NCBI GenBank assembly: GCA_963720375.1
Contig: CAVRFM010000002.1
Span: 102,835-166,834 of the forward strand
Direction of reading: 5' to 3'
Length of the DNA stretch: 64,000 bases
Source: JAPLHP01 sp963720375
GTDB lineage: Bacteria > Chloroflexota > Dehalococcoidia > UBA2247 > RBG-13-53-26
This document shows, in pieces, positions 54,705-62,386 of the stretch. The notes beneath the pieces are model-generated. The model was not told where the DNA came from, searched no databases, and saw nothing but the letters and a program-made list of their open reading frames with translations. Positions within the stretch are counted from its first letter, which is position 1; each line of letters begins with the position of its first letter. Both the position numbers and the translations under genes were made by a program.

Positions 54705-56525
54705 TCAAAGGTACTCTTTCACTTTCTGCGCCGCAGACCTGGTCATGCCTTCCACCGACGCCAGCTCATCCAATGGAGCCTCCCTGATTCCCCTGACCGA
54801 TCCAAATCTTCTGAGCAAAGCCCGCTTGCGTCCGGCCCCTATCCCCGGTATGTCGTCCAACGATGAAGCAAATGTCCCTCTGCGGTGTACCTTGTGATGG
54901 TAACCCAGCGCAAACCGGTGCGCCTCATCCCTTACCCTCTGCACAAAATAAAGGGCCGACGACTGACGAGAGAGCATAACAGGTTCGGCCACCCGGGGTA
55001 AAAAGATAGCCTCATCCCCCTTGGCGATACTGGCACAGGGAACAAAGCCAACCCCCATCGCATTCATCGCTTCCAGGGCAGCATTAAGCTGCCCTCTGCC
55101 ACCGTCAATGAGAACCAGATCGGGCATAATCGCCCAGGTACCTTCTCGAAGCTCACCGGATGTCCTCTTAAAACGCCTCCTCAATACCTCCTGGATCATG
55201 GCATAGTCATCAGATCCCTCAACTGACTTGATCTTGAATAGCCGGTAGTGAGCCTTCCTGGGCAATCCTCCTTCAAAAACCACCATGCTCCCCACCGCCG
55301 AGGTCCCCTGAATATTAGAGATGTCATAACCCTCCACACGCTGCGGAAGAGAAGGCAAGAAAAGTGCCTTTTGCAGTTCCTCCAAAGCTTCCTTCAGTAC
55401 ATCGGGGGCAGCCAGCGATCTTACCCTCAACTGAGTCAGCCCCTGTTGGGCATTCTCTGCCACCAGATCCACCAGCCCTTTCCCGGACCCTCTACGGGGC
55501 ACCCGGAGTTCCACCCTCCTCCCTCCTCTCTCCCCCAACCACTGCACCACAAGGGGCATCTCTTTCAACGGATGCTGAAGCAATATCCGCTTCGGTATGT
55601 AGGAAGCAGAATTATAAAACTGCTGCACAAAACTGGTCATAATCTGAGAAGGCTCTTCACCATGTGTTCCTGTCAGAATGAAGCGTTCTCTTCCCACAAG
55701 CTTTCCCTGGCGGATGAAGAAAACCAGCACGTATGCCTGATCGCCTGCCTGGGCAAAGGCAATCACATCTGCCTCACCCTCCGTTGAGGCAATCTTCTGC
55801 TCTTCGGTAACCTTCTCGACAGCCCGAACCTGATCACGTATCAGGGCAGCCTTTTCAAAATCCAGATTCTCCGCCGCCAGTGCCATCCCGGCGCGCAACT
55901 TCCGCAATACCACCTCATGCTTGCCTTCCAGAAAGAGGACAACCTGGTTTACTAACTGGCGATACTCTTCCTGGCTCACAGCGCCAATACAGGGTCCCAG
56001 GCAGCCGTGAATATCGTATTCCAGGCAGGGCCGCGAAGCATTGCCGATAATCGACTCCCTGCAATGACGCAAGGGGAAGAGCCTCCTTAGCAAAGCCAGG
56101 GTCTTGCGCAGCGATCCGGCGCTGGCATAAGGACCAAAATATCTGGCGCCGTCCTTCTCCACATGCCGGGTGACGTATGCCCTCGGCCAGTCCTCATTGA
56201 GGCTTATCTTGAGGTAAGGATAGCTCTTGTCATCCTTCAGGCGCACATTGTAGCGCGGACGATATTCCTTTATCAGATTACACTCAAGAAGGATGGCCTC
56301 CTGCTCCGAATCGGTGACATAGAAATCAACTTCAGTTATCCGGGCTACCATCCTCTGCACCTTCGACGAAAGTCTGTCCGAGGAACTAAAATAGGAGCCT
56401 ACCCGATGGTACAGGCTGGCCGCCTTGCCTACATACAGGATACTATCCTTCTCATCCTTAAACAGGTATACGCCGGGCTTCGCCGGCAATGATTTCAGTT
56501 GCTGTTCAAGACGATTCTGTTCCAT
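54705..56525 (-). CDS. uvrC: Excinuclease ABC subunit C (UvrC)
   Basis: 606 residues. GIY-YIG nuclease domain at 12-95 (KPGVYLFKDEKDSILYVGKA), a UVR motif near 200 (LDFEKAALIRDQVRAVEKVT), the RNase-H-like second nuclease with DISNIQGTSAVGSMVVFEGG near 400 and DLVLIDGGRGQLNAAL near 455, and C-terminal HhH motifs (IPGIGAGRKRALLRRFG). Makes the dual incisions of nucleotide-excision repair. Complete, single frame. A terminator lies 157 bases downstream. Confidence 0.96.
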   Translation of the reverse strand: MEQNRLEQQLKSLPAKPGVYLFKDEKDSILYVGKAASLYHRVGSYFSSSDRLSSKVQRMVARITEVDFYVTDSEQEAILLECNLIKEYRPRYNVRLKDDKSYPYLKISLNEDWPRAYVTRHVEKDGARYFGPYASAGSLRKTLALLRRLFPLRHCRESIIGNASRPCLEYDIHGCLGPCIGAVSQEEYRQLVNQVVLFLEGKHEVVLRKLRAGMALAAENLDFEKAALIRDQVRAVEKVTEEQKIASTEGEADVIAFAQAGDQAYVLVFFIRQGKLVGRERFILTGTHGEEPSQIMTSFVQQFYNSASYIPKRILLQHPLKEMPLVVQWLGERGGRRVELRVPRRGSGKGLVDLVAENAQQGLTQLRVRSLAAPDVLKEALEELQKALFLPSLPQRVEGYDISNIQGTSAVGSMVVFEGGLPRKAHYRLFKIKSVEGSDDYAMIQEVLRRRFKRTSGELREGTWAIMPDLVLIDGGRGQLNAALEAMNAMGVGFVPCASIAKGDEAIFLPRVAEPVMLSRQSSALYFVQRVRDEAHRFALGYHHKVHRRGTFASSLDDIPGIGAGRKRALLRRFGSVRGIREAPLDELASVEGMTRSAAQKVKEYL

Positions 56526-56612
56526 GGCTCTGAAGCAATTTTACAATTTTGGCACTGGTTATGCTAAAATAACAACCGTTCCGGGGATAATCCGCCTTAA
56601 TAAGGGGGGGTC

Positions 56613-57454
56613 ATGAAAGGGCAAATCGAAGCCTTCTTACGTCATCTTACAGTAGAGAAGAGATTCTCCGAAAATACTGTTGCCGCTTATAAAAACGATC
56701 TTTCACAAATGGCCGACTTTTTCCAAGAGAAGGGAACAAAGCAGTGGCCAGACGTGGATCACCAGCTGGTGCTGACCTATCTCCTTGATCTCAAGCAGAG
56801 AGGTTACGCTCCGGCCACAATCGCACGCAAGACGGCATCTGCCAAGACCATGTTCAAGTACCTTGAGAATGCCGGAGTCATAAAAAGTACTCCTACTGAG
56901 AATGTCGGAGCGCCCAGGGTGAAGAAAAGCGTGCCCCAGCCTCTCTCAGAGCCTGAAGTGAGGGATCTGCTGAGGCAGCCTGACAAGTATCCTACCCCTG
57001 AGGCAAGACGCGACAAAGCCATGCTGGAGCTTCTCTACGCCAGTGGCATGCAGATAAGTGAACTCATGTCGCTAAACGTGGACGATGTGACTATGCAGGA
57101 CAGCTCTGTCAATTGCCTCATAAGGGGTTCCAAGGAACGGAACACCTCACTCAGCCGAGGCCATGTTCCTTCTCTAAAAAAATACCTGGATGAAGCCCGC
57201 CCCCAGCTACTGCACCAAAGAGGGGAAGGGGCACTGTTCCTCAATAGGCTCGGGCAAAGGCTCACCAGGCAGGGATTCTGGCAAATCGTCAAGATCTACG
57301 CTAAGGAGGCAAAGCTGGATAACCAGATTACCCTGCGCGCTCTGCGCCACAGCTCTGTTGCTGCCATTTCTCAAAAAGCAAAGAACTGACCTTTGTTTGT
57401 CACAGCAGTGTATTAGTGACTCCATTGTATCTCCATAACAGCGGCAGCCAATGA
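56613..57454 (+). CDS. Degenerate XerC/XerD-like tyrosine recombinase, one frameshift
   Basis: About 280 residues after repair. SAM-like N-terminal domain (LTVEKRFSENTVAAYKNDL, then PATIARKTASAKTMFKYL) is normal. The catalytic set is damaged: Arg I is Gln in YASGMQISELMSL and the H-x-x-R motif reads RALRH. If one A is added in the A5 run at 57373-57377, the frame continues KELTFVCHSSVLVTPLYLHN, supplying the late His and the Tyr. So Arg I and the first His are missing even in the repaired protein. Strand transfer is unlikely; it may be a regulator or a dying gene. Ribosome site AAGGGGGG upstream. Confidence 0.65.
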
Positions 57455-57502
57455 GAGTCAAGAAACAATCAAACAAGATCTCAATGATAAGGAGGGTTTA
57501 AC

Positions 57503-58273
57503 ATGGGACTTCTTTACGAGAAGCGGGGGAGAATCGCCTACATGACCATAGACCGGCCCCGTACCTTGAATTCTATCGATCCGCAGACATTCAAAGAACT
57601 CAGCGATGCACTGATAGACTTCAGAGATGACAGAGAGACCTGGACAGCCATACTTACCGGAAGCGGCAACCGGGCTTTTTGCGTCGGAGCTGACATCAAA
57701 GAGATGCTGCCTGTGCTGAGTGAGATTCGCAACGAATGGTGGCGGGTACCGCCCAGCCTGTTCCGCGGTCTGGAACTATGGAAGCCCATCATCGCCGCCA
57801 TCAATGGCCACGCTCTGGGCGGCGGGCTCGAGCTCGCGCTGGGCTGCGACCTGAGAATCGCTGCCGACAATGCCACCTTCGGCTTCCCTGAGGTCACCCT
57901 CGGCATAATACCCGGCTGGGGCGGAACGCAGAGGCTGACACGGGCTATCCCGAGAGCCAAAGCCAACGAGATGATCCTGATGGCGGAGCGCATTGACGCC
58001 CAGGAAGCCTACCGTTTGGGGCTCATCAACAAGGTAGTACCCTCCGATCAGCTCATGCCCACTGCCGAGCAATGGGCCCAGAAGCTCAGCAAAATACCAC
58101 CGCTGGCAGTAAGGGCAGCCAAGGAGGCCATGTACAAAGGGTTTGAAATGAACCTGGAAGAGGGGCTCAGGCTGGAGACGAAGCTGATGGACTTCTGCAC
58201 CGCTACCGAAGACCACCAGGAGGCAAAACTGGCCTTTCTGGAGAAGCGGGAAGCAAACATAAAGGGGAAGTAG
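57503..58273 (+). CDS. Enoyl-CoA hydratase/isomerase (crotonase family)
   Basis: 256 residues. AFCVGADIKEM (oxyanion strand) near 55-65, NGHALGGGLELALGCDLRIA near 98-117 with the second oxyanion Gly, and FPEVTLGIIPGWGGTQRL near 132-149 with the Glu common to hydratases. Adds water to enoyl-CoA; AAGGAGG site before the ATG. With the dehydrogenase 64 bases downstream it would make two consecutive beta-oxidation steps, or a butyrate-type route. Confidence 0.9.
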   Translation: MGLLYEKRGRIAYMTIDRPRTLNSIDPQTFKELSDALIDFRDDRETWTAILTGSGNRAFCVGADIKEMLPVLSEIRNEWWRVPPSLFRGLELWKPIIAAINGHALGGGLELALGCDLRIAADNATFGFPEVTLGIIPGWGGTQRLTRAIPRAKANEMILMAERIDAQEAYRLGLINKVVPSDQLMPTAEQWAQKLSKIPPLAVRAAKEAMYKGFEMNLEEGLRLETKLMDFCTATEDHQEAKLAFLEKREANIKGK

Positions 58274-58337
58274 GTTTTCCCAAGGCCGCTGCGACGATCA
58301 CGGACAGGCCACAGGACAACATAGGGAAAGGAGTCAT

Positions 58338-59195
58338 ATGGAAATTAAGAAAGTAGGCGTCGTAGGCTGCGGTTTGATGGGCGGTGGCATAACCGAGGTT
58401 TGCGCCCGTGCCGGCTATGATACCGTGGTGCTGGAGGTCAAGCAGGAATTTCTGGACAAGGGCACTGCAAACATCCGGACATCCCTGGAAAGAGCGGTCA
58501 AGAGAGGCAAGATAACTGAAGAAGAGAAGACGGCCACATTGGGGCGTATAAAGGGCACGCTCAACATGGAGGATTTCCGTGACCGCGACCTGGTCATAGA
58601 GGCGGCTATCGAGAACATGGTAGAGAAAAAGAAGATATTCGCCGGCCTTGACAAGGTTTGCCCTCCGCAGGCATTCCTCGCCAGCAATACCTCCTGTCTA
58701 TCCGTTCTGGACATGGCCATTTCCACCAAAAGACCAAGCCAGGTGATGGGGCTGCACTTTTTCAGCCCTGTTCCGGTGATGCAGCTGGTGGAGATTGTCA
58801 AAACCATAGTCACCTCAGACGAAGCCGTCGAAACGGGCAAGGTATTCTGCAAGTCCATCGGCAAGCAGACGGTCTTGTGCAATGACACCCCCGGGTTCAT
58901 CGCCAACCGTCTCGGCATGGTCTATCTCATCTACGTCATCCGCTGCTATGAACAGGGTCTGGCCACAAAAGAGGATATCGATAAGACGATGAGGCTCGGA
59001 TTTAACCACCCCATGGGTCCGCTGGAACTGGCAGACTTCATTGGGCTGGACACGGTCTATTACATCCTTTCCGCCATGTACGATGAGCTTAAGGACCCCT
59101 TGTTTGCCCCACCGATCATGCTGAAGAAGATGGTTGCCGCAGGGCACCTCGGACGCAAGACCGGCAAGGGATTCTACGATTACAGCAACAAGTAG
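58338..59195 (+). CDS. 3-hydroxybutyryl-CoA dehydrogenase
   Basis: 285 residues, the length of the stand-alone Hbd/PaaH type. VGVVGCGLMGGGITEVCARAG cofactor loop, ASNTSCLSVLDMAISTKRP, GLHFFSPVPVMQLVEIV with the catalytic His, and C-terminal HPMGPLELADFIGLDTV. Interconverts acetoacetyl-CoA and 3-hydroxybutyryl-CoA. AAAGGAGTCAT precedes the ATG. No thiolase is adjacent. Confidence 0.92.
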   Translation: MEIKKVGVVGCGLMGGGITEVCARAGYDTVVLEVKQEFLDKGTANIRTSLERAVKRGKITEEEKTATLGRIKGTLNMEDFRDRDLVIEAAIENMVEKKKIFAGLDKVCPPQAFLASNTSCLSVLDMAISTKRPSQVMGLHFFSPVPVMQLVEIVKTIVTSDEAVETGKVFCKSIGKQTVLCNDTPGFIANRLGMVYLIYVIRCYEQGLATKEDIDKTMRLGFNHPMGPLELADFIGLDTVYYILSAMYDELKDPLFAPPIMLKKMVAAGHLGRKTGKGFYDYSNK

Positions 59196-59242
59196 AGGTG
59201 CGGCCGCAGACCGCATCTGGAGCCTGGACAGAAGCACCGTAT

Positions 59243-59276
59243 CGGCGGGTACCGGAGACAGATTTCGGACCCGCCG
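59243..59276. terminator. Possible terminator hairpin after the dehydrogenase gene
   Basis: CGGCGGGT (59243-59250) and ACCCGCCG (59269-59276) pair over 8 bases with an 18-base loop. Only a weak T-rich stretch (gttatttg) follows, so termination strength is uncertain. Confidence 0.35.
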
Positions 59277-59347
59277 CGTTATTTGACTCCATACCTCCGG
59301 AGAAATCTGCGCCGGGCAGAGAAAGACAGCGCCCGAGGGGTGACTGA

Positions 59348-60217
59348 ATGAGTGAATGTCTCATGCTGGAAACCAAAGCAAACGGCATGATCTTTCGCGG
59401 CAGGTCTGCCGGTCTGGACAATCCTTCAGGCGAGCCGGTCATTTTCCTGCACGGGTTCCCCGAAACATCAATCATGTGGGCCAACCTGATGGCAAAGCTG
59501 GCGGATGAAGGATACCGTTGCTTTGCACCCGACCAGCGAGGTTATAGCCCGGGGGCCCGTCCGGAAAAGGTCGAGAGGTATGCCTACCGGGAACTGGTCT
59601 CCGATGTTGTGGCCCTGGCCGATGCTCTTGGTTTTCAGCGTTTCCACATGGTTGGGCACGACTGGGGCTCTGCCATCGGCTGGATTATGCTGGATCTCTA
59701 TCCCAACCGCGTACACAGTTGGACTGCCATGTCAGTGCCCCATATGGAGGCGTTCAGGTCCGCCATTGCTGACGACCCTGACCAGCGAAAACGCAGTCAA
59801 TACATGATACTCTTCATGATGCCCGACGAGCCCGAGAAAGTGCTGACCGCTGACAACTTCAAGGTATTGCGTGATCTCTGGTCGGCCATTCCGGAAAACC
59901 AACTGGAGGAATACCTCACTGTTTTCTCCCGGCCAATGGCACTCACAGCAGCGCTCAACTGGTATCGCGCCAATCCTGCCCTTCTCAAACAGGGCGATCA
60001 GGCAATAACCTTCGGTCCGGTATCACACCCCACCCTGCTCATCTGGGGAAATCAGGACCTGGCAGTCGGCCGGGTAGCCGTGGAACAAACGAGGCAGTAC
60101 ATGAAAGGCCAATTCCGCCTGATCGAATTGAACGCCGGCCACTGGCTGATTCAAGAAGAGCCCGGGCGCGTGCACGATGAAATCCTCAGGCATCTTCAGT
60201 CAAACCGCCTGCCCTGA
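59348..60217 (+). CDS. Epoxide-hydrolase-like alpha/beta hydrolase
   Basis: 289 residues. Core alpha/beta fold with oxyanion motif FLHGFPETSIMW near 35 and the nucleophile elbow VGHDWGSAIGW near 103, where Asp rather than Ser is the nucleophile, as in epoxide hydrolases and haloalkane/haloacetate dehalogenases. The acid is probably in LLIWGNQDLAVG and the His in AGHWLIQEE. A cap domain lies between (about 150-210). Dehalogenase activity cannot be excluded, but the pair of cap tyrosines or halide residues cannot be assigned by eye. Confidence 0.82.
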   Translation: MSECLMLETKANGMIFRGRSAGLDNPSGEPVIFLHGFPETSIMWANLMAKLADEGYRCFAPDQRGYSPGARPEKVERYAYRELVSDVVALADALGFQRFHMVGHDWGSAIGWIMLDLYPNRVHSWTAMSVPHMEAFRSAIADDPDQRKRSQYMILFMMPDEPEKVLTADNFKVLRDLWSAIPENQLEEYLTVFSRPMALTAALNWYRANPALLKQGDQAITFGPVSHPTLLIWGNQDLAVGRVAVEQTRQYMKGQFRLIELNAGHWLIQEEPGRVHDEILRHLQSNRLP

Positions 60218-60334
60218 ACGCCCCGCCGGTTTAGCAACCGGGGAGCGCAGAGGGGCTTGGGGGTGCCCCAGGACTGGGAGATACAGGGGGTTGAAGGAGT
60301 TGGTAAACGATCTCGAAATCCCGAACAAATGAGT

Positions 60335-60363
60335 TTGACAAAATCAGCTTTTTGTGATAGACT
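60335..60363 (+). promoter_or_regulatory. Strong sigma-70-type promoter
   Basis: TTGACA (60335-60340), a 17-base spacer and TAGACT (60358-60363) form an almost consensus vegetative promoter. Transcription would start near 60370, about 240 bases before the HEAT gene and right in front of a row of hairpins. Confidence 0.6.
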
Positions 60364-60371
60364 TAAACACT

Positions 60372-60472
60372 GTCTCAACACAGAAGAGACGTTCCCATAA
60401 GCTCCTTGCCTGCTCAATTAGACCAGGAGCTTACCTACCCACTCGCAATGGGGGGATAAAGGAGTGGGTAGG
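60372..60472 (+). ncRNA. Structured leader or small RNA, unidentified
   Basis: Three hairpins directly after the promoter: GTCTC/GAGAC (60372-60390), AAGCTCCT/AGGAGCTT (60399-60406 and 60425-60432) and CCTACCCACT/AGTGGGTAGG (60434-60443 and 60463-60472). The last two stems of 8 and 10 bp are perfect and almost abut. No known riboswitch class or protein gene is recognised here. Either a 5' leader of the HEAT gene or an independent small RNA. Confidence 0.45.
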
Positions 60473-60609
60473 GTAATTCTACTTACTACTTACCTATCTC
60501 ACGGTTCTTTTCGTTATATTTCTACATCTGCGCTTCCACTACAGTTGTGAATCAACTGATTGCAGGAAGTGATGTAATTAGAGCATCGATCACCAGGGGG
60601 GGTGTGAAG

Positions 60610-61806
60610 ATGAGAATACGTGGTTCTTTCAAACAAAATGACACAGAGAAAAAACGGACTGAAGGCATTGAAAGGCCCATCAAGGCACTGGGCCACAGAG
60701 ACAAGGCCATTCGTCGTTTTGCCGTAGTGGTCCTTGGTAAGACAAGGGACCCGAGAGCGGTTGAGCCTCTCACCGTGGCTTTGAAGGATACGGACTGGGG
60801 AGTCCGCATGGAAGCGGCTGTGGCTCTGGGCACGATAGGAGACCCGGGTGCAGTCAAATCTCTTGTTGCCGCCCTGAATGACACCAGCAGCAGCGTCCGT
60901 GGGAAAGCAATGGAGGCTCTGGTGAAGATAGGGGAACCTTCCGTCAGACCTCTCGTCGCTGCCTTGAAGGATACGGACAGCGGCATTCGCTGGAGAGCAT
61001 CAGAAGCCCTGGTGAGAATCGGAAGGCCGGCCGTAGAACCCATCAGCGAGATGCTGAAGGGCAAGGACTGGGTAGCCCGGATCCGGGCAGCAGAGATTCT
61101 CGGTAAGATACGTGACTCGAGCGCAGTTGAACCTCTCATTGCAGCCTTGAAGGACCCGGACAGCGGTGTGCGCGGAAAGGCAGTTGAGGCGCTGGTGAAA
61201 ATAGGGAGGCCGGCCGTTGAGCCTCTCATCGGTAGACTGCGAGGTGCTGACAATAGCGTCTCTGCAAGAGCTATGGAGATCCTGGTACAAATCGGAGTGC
61301 CGGCGGTCGAACCCTTGATCAGCACCCTGAAAGAACCACACGATATCGCCCGCAAAAGAGAGGCAGAGACCCTGGTCAGGATAGGAAAACCGGCCGTTGA
61401 GCTTCTCACCCAGGCTCTGAACGGGGCCGACAATGTAATTCGCAGGGAAGCAGCAATGGTTCTGGCCGAAATTGGTGATCCCAGAGCCGTTAAGCCTCTC
61501 ATTCAAGCCTTGAAGGAGAAGGATACCGACGTTCGCCATAGAGCAGCCGAGGCTCTGGTGCAATTGGGCAAACCTTCCGTTGAACCCCTTATTGGTATTT
61601 TGAAAGAAGCTGACAGTGGTGTTCGCAGCGAGGCATCGGAGGCCCTGGTAAGGATAGGGAAACCGGCCATTGAACCTCTCATTCGAGTTTTGAATGACGC
61701 CGATAACAACGTTCGCCGGGAAGCAGCAGGGGCCCTGGCAAATCTGAGAAGCAGCAGAACTCCCTGGAGCGGCATCCCCAGAATGGCAGAGGTTCCCGGG
61801 CTATAG
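60610..61806 (+). CDS. HEAT-repeat (PBS-lyase-like) protein
   Basis: About 398 residues from ATG 60610, which follows AGGGGGGTG; the open frame to 60547 is less likely. Twelve or so helical repeats of ~31 residues, each close to AVEPLIAALKDxDxxVRxxA followed by AxALxxIGxP. The first segment (QNDTEKKRTEGIERPIKALG) is a cap. No enzyme motif; such alpha-solenoids are scaffolds that bind proteins. DNA of successive repeats is similar, so expansion was probably by duplication. The IS-like remnant follows closely. Confidence 0.88.
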   Translation: MRIRGSFKQNDTEKKRTEGIERPIKALGHRDKAIRRFAVVVLGKTRDPRAVEPLTVALKDTDWGVRMEAAVALGTIGDPGAVKSLVAALNDTSSSVRGKAMEALVKIGEPSVRPLVAALKDTDSGIRWRASEALVRIGRPAVEPISEMLKGKDWVARIRAAEILGKIRDSSAVEPLIAALKDPDSGVRGKAVEALVKIGRPAVEPLIGRLRGADNSVSARAMEILVQIGVPAVEPLISTLKEPHDIARKREAETLVRIGKPAVELLTQALNGADNVIRREAAMVLAEIGDPRAVKPLIQALKEKDTDVRHRAAEALVQLGKPSVEPLIGILKEADSGVRSEASEALVRIGKPAIEPLIRVLNDADNNVRREAAGALANLRSSRTPWSGIPRMAEVPGL

Positions 61807-61828
61807 CCAGAATAAGAGCGCTTAGGGG

Positions 61829-62083
61829 CTACCTGCCAAATACCTCTGAGCGTGTTGATGGGTCAGGCGGTTGAGGGATGACCTCCTCGAGGAATGCCTT
61901 CCAGCCCTGAGCTGGCACAGAATCACCCTAGCGGTATGCCCTGGCCTCGGCTGCAGGAACATACTTCCGAACAGTAGACCGACATACCCCAAGACTCCGA
62001 GAAATGTCGGAGATACTTCTTCCCGCCTGCCAGTGCTCCAGAATTTTAGCGGTATCTCGCACCGTGAACCTCCCTCTTGCCAT
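61829..62083 (-). pseudogene. IS21-like transposase N-terminal remnant
   Basis: From ATG 62083: MARGRFTVRDTAKILEHWQA, then SISDISRSLGVCRSTVRKYV, a helix-turn-helix like that of IstA. A stop (TAG, about 61928) interrupts, then GWKAFLEEVIPQPPDPSTRS continues in the same frame to a second stop at 61829. Nothing of the DDE domain is present. A truncated, dead copy. An 11-base inverted repeat (62080-62090 and 62110-62120) spans its start. Confidence 0.65.
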
Positions 62084-62386
62084 AGGCTCAACCTCCTTAT
62101 CCCAAGTGCTGAGCCTATGGTGCAACGTTTATTGGTTCCAGTGCCAGGTATATCTTCTCAGATTTCTTCCCCAGGTGTCCTTGACATTACCTATCAGTGC
62201 ACGATAACATTTCTGCGACTATCACACTAAGACGCACCGAAATGGTGGGCACCTTCAGTAGTCAGCACGCATCGCACAACTGATGAGTCTCAGACAAGAT
62301 GGAAGCACAAGATCGACATCGATCTTCTCTTCCTCTATCATGTATACCCGATAAGCGCTAGTGGCTGGAGGGAGGCCAATACGTCG

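Noticed and set aside
60610..61806. CRISPR array or satellite DNA
   Set aside because: The periodicity is about 93 bases and entirely coding; it is the HEAT-repeat gene.
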